IMG/VR virus record: IMGVR_UViG_3300011416_000014
Location: 1-51,418 of that record
Source: a virus
DNA length: 51,418 bases
Reading direction: 5' to 3' (one strand)
Positions 5,882 to 13,854 of the stretch are shown here, one piece after another. A program made the translations under genes and the position numbers. Numbering within the stretch: position 1 is the stretch's first letter; each line of letters opens with the position of its first letter. The notes under the pieces are model-generated. The model was not told the origin of the DNA and ran no database searches. It saw only the letters and a list, made by a program, of their open reading frames with translations.

Positions 5882-8671
5882 CTATGCTACCTTGGTGATG
5901 GTGAGGGACGGGGAAACAGCGGAGGAGCGGCCATTCGCGATGTGAGTGATCCGCACCTTGAACGCAGTTGGTTCTGAGCCGAACGCAGCGATCAACTCGG
6001 CATTCGTGAGAGTGAAGTTCACCTGATCGGCATCACGAGTGCGGGTCAATTCGACCACATCACCCGTGGTCAGGAACTGGATGCGTACAGTGCCAGGGAT
6101 CTCTGGATCGGCCAGTTCCACGCCGGAGGACTGGAACCCGGCGCCGGTGCCAATCGAGCCGGTCGACAGCGCCCACGACACGGTGATGTCATCGCCGGTT
6201 CGGTACGCAGGCACGCTGAGCGCCGGAGCCTCGACGTACATGTAGTCGGGCTGGATCGGCACCTGGCCGTAGCCGTACAGCACGTCGAAGTACGGCGGCA
6301 CCCCTGACAAGTTCACTTGACCCGCGCTGGTGCCTGGTTGGGTCTTGACGTACAGATCCTCGCCGGGTTCCAGCAAAGCATCCTGCACTGGCGTGATCGC
6401 ATCGCGGTCGAAGATGAAGACCGTTGCGCCGGGCTGGTGGTTGCCCTTGCGCGTGTGATAGCGGGCGCGAGCCAGGCCGTCCAGTCGGCGGACTCCAGCG
6501 CCGGTGATGGTGGCCTTCTGCAGGAAGCAGATTTCCACGCCGTCGCCGACGATGACGCACAACTGCCGGCCCAGGCCCCAGTTCGTCAGATCGGCCGAGA
6601 GATCCTGTGTCAAACTGCTGTTGTCTGGTCCCAGCTCGCTGTACTCGGCTCCTTCGTCGATGTAGTTGGGACCGTCGGCCGCCATCTCGTCGAGTAGTGA
6701 ACCGCCGGTCTGAACCAGTCGATCGTTGCCCCACAAAGTGTAGGTCACGTTGTCCCGGCTCAGCCAGAGAGAAGCGAAGGTGATCTGAGAATGCGCCCGA
6801 ATGCGCGGGATCAAGATGGCTTGAGATAGCGGAAACCCGCCCAGCACTACCTCCGGAACTTCGATGAAGGCAAAGGCTTCGTCCTGTTCAGGATCAAGCA
6901 GTTCGGGGGGATCGCCACCATCGCCGGTGATGAAGTTGCTCTTGCGGGCTCCATAGAAGTCGGGCACGACCTGCAACTCGACACGCTCTGACAGAGGATC
7001 GACTGATACTGCGGTTACACGCAGAACCTCTTCAAAGCCCTCTGCGGTGATCGCATCGCCAGGGATCAAGTCCCGCGCCTCGCGACCGGCGTCGATTCGA
7101 AACACGGCCCCGAATGCCAACTCCTCTGGAGAGCGAAGCTCAGATAGCTTTGCAGCGGTAGAGAACTGTACGGTGGAGACCAGAGGCACTTTTCGTGCCC
7201 GTTGGTGTTCCATGTACGATGCCTGCCCGTCTTCCGAGAGGGCAATCGTCATGTCCACGAACGAACGTGAACGGTCGCTGAAAGTGTAGATCAGCATGTC
7301 GACCGGCTGTTCGCCATGGATAGTCTCGATCTCTGGCAGTTTGTCTGCGTAGATGTCGGCGGAAAGGGCCGGCAAAGTTCCCGTTGGGAATCTCACGCGA
7401 TGAAACAGCAAGTTGCCGGTATCGGTGTCGATTGGCAGCATGACGCCGTGGTCCTGCAGCATCGAACCTAGGAGGGCTTCTGCAGTCTCCCCCTCCTGAC
7501 CTAGTACGCTTGAGCGCCATTCGTCGGTTTCTGCCTCCTCTCCCAGTTCTTCCAGGGAGGCGGTATCCCAGCGTTCCACGACGTGGTTGGGGTCGATCTG
7601 CAAGCCCTGCGGAAAGTCGGCGAAGAGCACCTCTGCAATCACATGGGCGATGTTGGCGCCATTCGTATCATCATTCAGGTAGGGTTCCAAAGTGCCCTGA
7701 TCGTCTGCCCCCAGGGTTCCTCCTTGCAAGAAGATAAAGGTGAAACTAAAAAACCCTATAACTTCGACCTCGCTGCGCAGCACTTGGTAGGTGCCGTCAG
7801 GCAGGCCATTGCCTGTGATCTCGATAAACTGGTTGGGCTTGAACTTCGAGGTTTGATCGCCTTCAACGCTCAGGTTGCCCACATCCTCATCTGAACTAGA
7901 CAAGAAGCCAATCACGGCGAAGGATTCACCAGACAGAGTGATGCCAGGCTCGTACCAGCCCTGCGATCCGGTCAGAACGGCCTGTGAGGGCCGGCGCTCG
8001 ACGACGTAGTCCAGCAGTGGCCACACCGGCGAGGCGCTCAGGCGCTTCTTGTTCCACACCACGTAGCAGAGATGTGGCCATCGGCTGCTGATCGTCACGC
8101 GAGCCGCATCGCCCAGGAAGGTGTTGATCGGTTGATCGACCTCACCCCAGTAGATGGAGAACGAGCCCTCTTGGCCCAGGTCGACGGTGGAACCGCTGGG
8201 GTGCGACTCGTTGGTGATAGGGCCATTGAAAATGACTTTGCCGCTCTGGATGATTTGATACAGAGTCGTCACTGGCCCAACACCCAAGGCATGCCAGGCG
8301 GACTCGTAGAAGATGTCCACCTCGCCTCCCCCGCCTCCGACTCCCTTCCCCCCGCCCCCGACATCTTCTTCGCGCGTCTCTCGTTCACCCGCCCAGCAGA
8401 AGACCGGACCAATGCGTCGGATGCCAACGAACCAAGGGGTGAAGGACCCTCGCGACGACAAAGTGGTCGGGCTGTCGCTTCGGATCGGGGAATCGCTCTT
8501 CTTGGCCAGTAGATGGCCCGCCAGGATGCTCAAACCGATTGAGAGAACCAGCAAAGCCAATTGGATCCATGCCTGCTGCTCGCCATCTCTTGGTGCGGCT
8601 TGAGGCATGCTGCTGACTACCAGGATCAGCAAAGCGGCTGCACCTGAAATCCTGAAAGTAGGCTTCTTCAT
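5882..8671 (-). CDS. Tail tip / central hub protein (lambda gpJ-like)
   Basis: 929 residues. The ATG at 8671 overlaps the stop of the NlpC/P60 gene (ATGA) and has AAAGGTGGG upstream. The region near residue 110 is glycine-rich (GGGGKGVGGGGGEVDIFYESAW), followed by GVGPVTTLYQIIQSGKVIFNGP, the hallmark of hub proteins of the gpJ/gene-transfer-agent type. The long body and C-terminal FNIII-like strands (VELTRTRDADQVNFTLT, FKVRITHIANG) fit a host-contacting central spike. Odd: two strongly hydrophobic segments at the N-terminus (AAALLILVVSSM and IQLALLVLSIGLSILAGHLL), which gpJ lacks as such; small upstream proteins of lambda (gpI) have similar hydrophobic segments, so a fusion is possible. It acts in the virion and recognises the receptor. 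Confidence 0.85.
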   Translation of the reverse strand: MKKPTFRISGAAALLILVVSSMPQAAPRDGEQQAWIQLALLVLSIGLSILAGHLLAKKSDSPIRSDSPTTLSSRGSFTPWFVGIRRIGPVFCWAGERETREEDVGGGGKGVGGGGGEVDIFYESAWHALGVGPVTTLYQIIQSGKVIFNGPITNESHPSGSTVDLGQEGSFSIYWGEVDQPINTFLGDAARVTISSRWPHLCYVVWNKKRLSASPVWPLLDYVVERRPSQAVLTGSQGWYEPGITLSGESFAVIGFLSSSDEDVGNLSVEGDQTSKFKPNQFIEITGNGLPDGTYQVLRSEVEVIGFFSFTFIFLQGGTLGADDQGTLEPYLNDDTNGANIAHVIAEVLFADFPQGLQIDPNHVVERWDTASLEELGEEAETDEWRSSVLGQEGETAEALLGSMLQDHGVMLPIDTDTGNLLFHRVRFPTGTLPALSADIYADKLPEIETIHGEQPVDMLIYTFSDRSRSFVDMTIALSEDGQASYMEHQRARKVPLVSTVQFSTAAKLSELRSPEELAFGAVFRIDAGREARDLIPGDAITAEGFEEVLRVTAVSVDPLSERVELQVVPDFYGARKSNFITGDGGDPPELLDPEQDEAFAFIEVPEVVLGGFPLSQAILIPRIRAHSQITFASLWLSRDNVTYTLWGNDRLVQTGGSLLDEMAADGPNYIDEGAEYSELGPDNSSLTQDLSADLTNWGLGRQLCVIVGDGVEICFLQKATITGAGVRRLDGLARARYHTRKGNHQPGATVFIFDRDAITPVQDALLEPGEDLYVKTQPGTSAGQVNLSGVPPYFDVLYGYGQVPIQPDYMYVEAPALSVPAYRTGDDITVSWALSTGSIGTGAGFQSSGVELADPEIPGTVRIQFLTTGDVVELTRTRDADQVNFTLTNAELIAAFGSEPTAFKVRITHIANGRSSAVSPSLTITKVA

Positions 8672-9192
8672 CGTGCCCACCTTTCTTTGTCCCCGAGTCG
8701 GTAGACCGCGAAGAGAATCTGCACGTCGAGAAGGCCCCACCCGCCCTGATGGAAGCCGGAGCCTTTCACTGCATGCCACAGCTCGTTCTTGCTTGCGCCG
8801 ACCAGCTCGACGTGGCCTGGGCCGCCGCCGGGCGGTCCGGTGACGACGATGTCCCCGGGCTCAACCAGGTACTGGCCATTCACGGGCTCTACCTTGCTGC
8901 AGGGAGTGTAGCGGCGCGCAAGCTCGCGCACCGCAGCGATGGCCTTTGCTCGGCTGTGCATGGATGTGTCCGCTGGCATGCCCGCCTTGCGCGCACGAAA
9001 GCGCCCGTCCAATTCGTCGATGACTCCGAATACCGCCCCGATGCAGTCGGCACCCAGCTGCTTGAAGCTCTGGCCGGATTCGTAGGGGGTGCCGCGCCAG
9101 GCCGTTAACGCGCAACTGAGGCTCCACATGATGTCCTGGCCACCAGGGATCGGCTGCCAGACCATCGCAGGCCCGTAGACGCGGGCGCTCAC
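8668..9192 (-). CDS. NlpC/P60-family tail-tip peptidase (lambda gpK-like)
   Basis: 174 residues. GTG at 9192 overlaps the previous stop (GTGA) with GGAGAG 6 nt upstream; a longer reading with no ribosome site was rejected. The catalytic Cys50 lies in LGADCIGAVFG, and His127 in GPGHVELVG, with a later NELWHAV strand, as in NlpC/P60 cysteine peptidases. In lambda-like and gene-transfer-agent tails this protein joins the tail tip and may cut peptidoglycan during DNA entry. The neighbours (BR0599-like protein before, hub after) give the canonical tip order. Confidence 0.85.
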   Translation of the reverse strand: MSARVYGPAMVWQPIPGGQDIMWSLSCALTAWRGTPYESGQSFKQLGADCIGAVFGVIDELDGRFRARKAGMPADTSMHSRAKAIAAVRELARRYTPCSKVEPVNGQYLVEPGDIVVTGPPGGGPGHVELVGASKNELWHAVKGSGFHQGGWGLLDVQILFAVYRLGDKERWAR

Positions 9193-10031
9193 GTTGGGCT
9201 CTCCAGGTTTGGCTGGTAGGAGGGGATGGCATAGCCAGGCCCCATGAAGAACTCCTCCGCATCGAACCGTGCGCGGCAGGTTTCGATCGTCTTGTCGCAA
9301 CCTGGAACGGCACGGATGTCGCTGCTGCCGCCGATCCAGTCAGTCGGCACACGCCGAACCATGAAGAGCTTCGTGGGATCGACCGAACCGTCGTAATCAC
9401 GGATGCCTACGCGCAGGCCGTCCTTCTCCAGGTAGCCGCGCTTCCAGTATCGGGGATCGGCCGTGCCGGGGCCGGTGATCGCCACGTCAGTGATAGTCAC
9501 TTCCTGTCCGTCTACCGAGTCGATCTCGGTGAGAACGTCGAAGTCATCTTCGTCCACCCCGCAACCGCCGTGGAACAAGGTCCACGCGCAATGGTGATTG
9601 CAAGGAATGCCCATGGAAACGTCCAGGCGAGACTTCTGGGTCAGGGCGAAGAAAGCTACTTGATTGCGCTTTCCCTGGAAGTTCTTGGTAGTTCTGATGA
9701 CTCGGCCGCGGAACAGAACCTTCAGCGCCGACTGATCGCCAGCGAACAGGCCCTGAGTCAACTCCTCGATCTTCACGAACATGGGAGAGTGGGGGGTGCC
9801 GTCACCAGCGCGGCCGGTGAAATCATCGACGGGCAGAATGATGCGGGTTTCTCGCTTGTCGAACGTGGCTTCGTTGTCGGCAAGTTGCACAGACATGCGG
9901 GGCTCGGGAGTGTGGCCCAGAAATGACTGATCCCAGTCGGTGTACTTCGCCTGAGTAGCGGCCCCGTCCCCGTAGTTGAACGTCACGAGGAGAAAGCTCT
10001 CTTTCTCCGGTCTTGCGTCTGCTCTCACCAT
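9189..10031 (-). CDS. Tail assembly protein, DUF2163/BR0599 family
   Basis: 280 residues. The C-terminal Cys-rich signature is clear: CNHHCAWTLFHGGCGVDEDDF mid-protein and GCDKTIETCRARFDAEEFFMG near the end, as in the phage BR0599 / DUF2163 proteins that lie between the distal tail protein and the NlpC/P60 peptidase (lambda gpL, gene-transfer-agent g13 position). gpL binds an iron-sulphur cluster; the Cys residues here would permit the same, which is inference. AGGAGGCAACCG precedes the ATG. Confidence 0.8.
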   Translation of the reverse strand: MVRADARPEKESFLLVTFNYGDGAATQAKYTDWDQSFLGHTPEPRMSVQLADNEATFDKRETRIILPVDDFTGRAGDGTPHSPMFVKIEELTQGLFAGDQSALKVLFRGRVIRTTKNFQGKRNQVAFFALTQKSRLDVSMGIPCNHHCAWTLFHGGCGVDEDDFDVLTEIDSVDGQEVTITDVAITGPGTADPRYWKRGYLEKDGLRVGIRDYDGSVDPTKLFMVRRVPTDWIGGSSDIRAVPGCDKTIETCRARFDAEEFFMGPGYAIPSYQPNLESPT

Positions 10032-10041
10032 CGGTTGCCTC

Positions 10042-11673
10042 CTAGGTGGTGGGGAAATCTTCTTCGTTCAGCACTTCGATGATCTCGACCCCACAGTTCA
10101 TGTAGTTGGTGTGCTGCCAGGTCTCGGTGAAGGCGTCACTCTCGAACCTGCTCAATCGGGCTCGCGCAATGCGCGCCACGTCCGCAGGATCCAAATTGAT
10201 GTCGATCGGGTCGTCCATCGTGATGCGGAAAACCGTCAATACCTGATCGATCGTGACGGCTTCGCGCACGTAGACCATGCCGTCGTTCATGATGATCCCG
10301 ACGTGCTCGAACTCTTCCTGAAAGTCGGCCAGGTCGCCGATCTCCGCCACGCTGATGAAGGTGCCGGTTGGGTCGATGTCGACGGTTTCGAAGTATTGAT
10401 CCTGGTCGATGTGCCAGAAGCTGCGCAGGCGCCCGCGACGGGTCTCGAAGAACTCCAAGACGTTCCACATCTCGTCGCGCTTGCCGGTGAGCACGTACTT
10501 ATGGACCTGGCGGCTTCGGTCGCCCTCGGCGTTCACGAAGTCGGCGCGGCCGGCGTCTGAACGATCGCCGTAGCGCGACCTTCCCTTCGTGATCCCCTGC
10601 ACCCAGTCAGGCTCTTCGTACCAAATCGGGCGGCCGTTATAAATCTCGGCGCCCGTGGGGTTGTCAGAGCGTAGCGGCGGCAACTGAGAGGCGCCCGGGG
10701 CCTCGGCCATCGTGATCTTCACGACGGGCACCCGCGCGGTCTGGTAGTTGGCCTCTACCTCCAGGATGACCTCGCAGTCCATCATCGGGAAGACCAGCGA
10801 GCCGGCGGCCACGTCGACCCCGAGTGGATCTTCGAACGTCAGGCTGTTGTTGCTCTTCCCTTCGATGATGTGGAATGAGAATGAGACCGGCACGAAATCC
10901 TTGTCGACCTGCACGATTGCCACGCGCTGGCCGAGAAAGAAGCGTGCCTTGGTGGTGTCGACGACAATCGTCGAGTCGGCTGCATCATAGGCCGCATCCA
11001 GTTCACGCTGATCCATGTAGATGGGCACGGGGAAGCGCTGATCGGTCAGCCGGCGCAGCGCGACCTCGATTCGCTCCAGCCGTGCAAGATCGATGTGGGC
11101 GCAGATCATCCACTCCAGGTCCAGCGTGCGGAAGGGCTTCAAGGTCAGCCCGCGGCGAGAGTCCGCGCCGGAGTCAGGCGAGTGAACCACGCTGGTGCGG
11201 AACGAGCTGGTCATCTTGGCTTGCGTAGCCCAGTTGTGCAGGAACACATGGGCATCGTCAGGCAGGGCCAGAGGGTCGACCGGGCCAGCGGAGCCTTGAC
11301 GGGCCAGCACCTCGATCGATACCCGCGAGCACTGGATCTCAGCGCCCGTGGCATCGAACTGCCCAGCGACCATTACGTCCTCGCGTGTGACGCCGGCCTG
11401 CGCGACCTCCTCGGCCAGAACCTCGATCGAGAGCCGCGAGGTTTGCACTTCGTCGGTGCCGTCGAACTCCCCGGCTACCTGCACGTCTTCGCGGGTGACG
11501 CCGGCCTGTTTGGGATCCTCCCCTAGCACTTCGATCGACAAGCGTGACGTGCGAACTTCTTCGGTGCCATCCATGTTGGCGCCGACCTGCACGTCCTCGC
11601 GAGTAACGTCGCACACCGTGCCCTCGTCGCCGAGGATCTCGATGTTCAGCCGTGATGTGTTTACGGCGACCAT
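10042..11673 (-). CDS. Distal tail protein (DUF2460/lambda gpM-like) with N-terminal repeats
   Basis: 543 residues. Residues 6-126 are three and a third tandem repeats of about 36 residues (TSRLSIEVL...AGVTREDVQVAG.FDG). The rest is a beta-rich tail protein, with a C-terminal part (VHKYVLTGKRDEMWNVLEFFETRRGRLRSFWH) like the DUF2460 / minor-tail ring that links tape measure and hub. The start overlaps the previous stop (TGATG). SR.S.EVL units are known in other phage minor tail proteins, where they may form beta strands on the tail surface. Position between lectin-like paralogues and the BR0599 protein supports the call. Confidence 0.7.
   Translation of the reverse strand: MVAVNTSRLNIEILGDEGTVCDVTREDVQVGANMDGTEEVRTSRLSIEVLGEDPKQAGVTREDVQVAGEFDGTDEVQTSRLSIEVLAEEVAQAGVTREDVMVAGQFDATGAEIQCSRVSIEVLARQGSAGPVDPLALPDDAHVFLHNWATQAKMTSSFRTSVVHSPDSGADSRRGLTLKPFRTLDLEWMICAHIDLARLERIEVALRRLTDQRFPVPIYMDQRELDAAYDAADSTIVVDTTKARFFLGQRVAIVQVDKDFVPVSFSFHIIEGKSNNSLTFEDPLGVDVAAGSLVFPMMDCEVILEVEANYQTARVPVVKITMAEAPGASQLPPLRSDNPTGAEIYNGRPIWYEEPDWVQGITKGRSRYGDRSDAGRADFVNAEGDRSRQVHKYVLTGKRDEMWNVLEFFETRRGRLRSFWHIDQDQYFETVDIDPTGTFISVAEIGDLADFQEEFEHVGIIMNDGMVYVREAVTIDQVLTVFRITMDDPIDINLDPADVARIARARLSRFESDAFTETWQHTNYMNCGVEIIEVLNEEDFPTT
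11296..11658 (-). repeat. Tandem coding repeats (3.3 units of about 108 nt)
   Basis: Units run 11658-11551, 11550-11443, 11442-11332 and a partial 11331-11296. Each encodes TSRL-x-IE[VI]L at its start and VTREDV about 18 residues later. Units 2 and 3 are the most alike, so expansion is probably recent. A repeat array like this can change copy number by slipped replication. Confidence 0.85.
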
Positions 11674-12806
11674 CAGCCGTCGTTCCGCACGCCGTACTGG
11701 TAGGAGTTGAGATCAGCGATATCCCAGTCCGTGAGGGTGTTGGGGTCGTCCTCTAGCACCGCCGCAGACGCCTCGTAGGTGGTGCTGTCGACGTTCAGGG
11801 CGGTGCCGGCGTCCGTCTCCGCGGGAGTGCCGGTAGTCTTCCGGAAGAAATGCGCGATGTCCAAGTCCCCTGTCGTTTCCATGCGGGCGACGATGTCATG
11901 GCGCACACCGATGATGGTCGTGCCGGGTGCGATCAGGGCCACTAGAGGGTCCACCGTGGCTAGCGTGATGTCGGTGGGGACCTGGCTAGTGACGCGGGGA
12001 TCGTCGTCAGCCTCGCTGATCGTCTCGTCCCAAGCCTCGTTCAGGGTGGCGGCGTCGGCCAACACCCACTCGTCGGTGGCGCCAGCAGCCAGGGGCTTCT
12101 GTTCCTCGATCAGGATCTTGCCGAGGAAGTCGTTGTTCTTCGTGCCGGTGCTGTCGCACACATAGATGTCGTCGACCGCAACCTCCGTCACCGAGTTGCC
12201 GGTAATCATCGACAAGGAGAAGCGGTCAGCGCCCGTGGTGGCCTGGTTCTGGGTATCCACGCCGGTGTTGGCTGCATCCCAGGTCAAGGCGATCGGCACG
12301 TCGCTGATAGAGGGCTTCTGCGTGAACTGATACTGCCCGGAGAACTCGCCCGTCGCATTGTCGATCGTGACCTTGAACTCGAAGAACACCCAGAGAGAGG
12401 GGCTGTTGTCGGCAATGAAGAAGCCTTCGACGGACGTGGCAAGCTCAACAGCTCCCCGCATGACGCGGATGCGGTACAGGTTGCCGCCGGGCTTGCTCTT
12501 CAACTCTTCGAAGAACTCGAACCGGATCTGTTCGCCATCCCCGTTCCGCATGGCAACATACGGGATGTCGGGATTGTTGATCTTGTCGTCGTCGTGCGAG
12601 CGGAAGGCCAGGCCGATGATCCAAGTGTTCTCCACCGAGGAGAACGGCTTGGTGGTGAACAAGGCATCGTCGGACGTGATCGCCACGCCTCCGGTCTCAC
12701 TGGCCCCAGCCGCCTGTGTGATGGTGCCGGTCATCGTGTTGTAGGTTCGCGCCAAGTGAGTGGTGTTGATCGAGGCGTCGAAGCCTTCGAGCCATTTGAG
12801 GGCCAT
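11673..12806 (-). CDS. Lectin/LamG-like virion protein, paralogue of the upstream gene
   Basis: 377 residues from ATG 12806, which overlaps the previous stop (TAATG). MALKWLEGFDAS opens the protein, as in many phage proteins with a concanavalin/LamG jelly roll; the first 200 residues form beta strands ending in VDDIYVCDSTGTKNNDFLG. The second half (ATLNEAWDE, then STTYEASAAVLEDDP) has the same plan as its neighbour. The pair (MACVWIEGFETH... and LDDMYVLNGTGAVNNDFL... in the other) are clear tandem paralogues. Placement between tape measure and distal tail suggests a tail surface or adsorption component. Carbohydrate binding is inference. Confidence 0.7.
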   Translation of the reverse strand: MALKWLEGFDASINTTHLARTYNTMTGTITQAAGASETGGVAITSDDALFTTKPFSSVENTWIIGLAFRSHDDDKINNPDIPYVAMRNGDGEQIRFEFFEELKSKPGGNLYRIRVMRGAVELATSVEGFFIADNSPSLWVFFEFKVTIDNATGEFSGQYQFTQKPSISDVPIALTWDAANTGVDTQNQATTGADRFSLSMITGNSVTEVAVDDIYVCDSTGTKNNDFLGKILIEEQKPLAAGATDEWVLADAATLNEAWDETISEADDDPRVTSQVPTDITLATVDPLVALIAPGTTIIGVRHDIVARMETTGDLDIAHFFRKTTGTPAETDAGTALNVDSTTYEASAAVLEDDPNTLTDWDIADLNSYQYGVRNDG

Positions 12807-13852
12807 TAGCTGACGACCTCCATGCCGAACTGCCCACCGTCGATGTCCGCCACATCCCAGGGCGCGGCCGACACGGGGTTCTCCTGGAAGACCTGCGTGA
12901 ACTCGTCGAAGGTCGTGCTGTTCACGACGTGTGAGTCGCCGTCCGCCTCGGTCGTGCTGGGATCGCGATACTTGGTCTTCACGGTGCGCGTGCCGGCCGC
13001 AGCCATGCCAAGTTGGATGCCCAGTTGCACGGCATGGATCGTGCCAGTGATCTGCGTGAGATCCTCGAAGTTGTAGGTATCCTTCTGGCCGTTGGTGTCC
13101 GAGCCGACCGTGCCTCCAGCACCAACATCGTCGGGTGCCTGATCGAAGGCATCGTCCACCGACGTGAAACTGTCGCCAGTGCCGTTGTTCGTCCACTGGA
13201 TCGTGGTGCCGTTGGCGTTGGGGACCTTGCCTTCGACGATGGACGGACTGAGGAAGTCATTGTTCACTGCCCCCGTGCCGTTGAGCACGTACATATCATC
13301 GAGGCGCAGGATCGTGCTGACGTTGGCACTGAAGCGCCAGGCATGGATATCTGCCCCGTCAACGCCGCTGTCGGCCAGGTCGACGCCGGAGCCAGAAATG
13401 TCCGTCACGCCGTTGATGCGCAACTCGTAGGAGCCGTTGACCCCGGTGCGCAGCACCAGCTTGACCTCTACATAGTGCCACACCGCAAAGTCGGTGTAGC
13501 TGGACGTGGCGATGGTGGTCGCGCCCCTCTTGATGTGGAAGCGCACCCCTAGACCGCTGGTGCTCTCGAACTCGACGTGGGCCTGTTCGTCAACGCCGCG
13601 CTCGAAGTACAGCCCCTGGCTGCCGGTGTTCAGCAACGTGCTATGCGCATTGAAGCGGAAGCCGAAGCCTACGATCATCGTGTTGTCGGTGCCGAACGAC
13701 GGCGTCACCGCGACCCAAGATAACGGGCCGCCGGCCGTGCCGAACACGCGGCCTGGCTGAGAGATCGTCGAGCCGCTCACGCTGGCGTACTTGCGCGCCT
13801 GTTGCGAGGCGTTCAAGTGAGTCTCGAAGCCCTCGATCCATACACAGGCCAT
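12806..13852 (-). CDS. Lectin/LamG-like virion protein, first of two paralogues
   Basis: 348 residues. Same architecture as the following gene: W-x-EGFE opening, a jelly-roll-like domain to about residue 200 closed by LDDMYVLNGTGAVNNDFL, then a smaller domain (SFTSVDDAFDQAPDD, STTFDEFTQVFQENP) ending WDVADIDGGQFGMEV, matched in the paralogue by WDIADLNSYQYGV. GGAGATAACC precedes the ATG. The tape measure stop is 2 nt downstream of... its start, i.e. the tape measure gene ends 2 nt before this gene begins in transcription order. Likely exposed on the tail; ligand unknown. Confidence 0.7.
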   Translation of the reverse strand: MACVWIEGFETHLNASQQARKYASVSGSTISQPGRVFGTAGGPLSWVAVTPSFGTDNTMIVGFGFRFNAHSTLLNTGSQGLYFERGVDEQAHVEFESTSGLGVRFHIKRGATTIATSSYTDFAVWHYVEVKLVLRTGVNGSYELRINGVTDISGSGVDLADSGVDGADIHAWRFSANVSTILRLDDMYVLNGTGAVNNDFLSPSIVEGKVPNANGTTIQWTNNGTGDSFTSVDDAFDQAPDDVGAGGTVGSDTNGQKDTYNFEDLTQITGTIHAVQLGIQLGMAAAGTRTVKTKYRDPSTTEADGDSHVVNSTTFDEFTQVFQENPVSAAPWDVADIDGGQFGMEVVS

Positions 13853-13854
13853 GG

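Noticed and set aside
11296-11658. CRISPR-like array
   Set aside because: The repeats are in frame, adjacent without spacers and part of a protein; no cas1 or cas2. The Cas4-like nuclease elsewhere is a stand-alone phage recombination enzyme.
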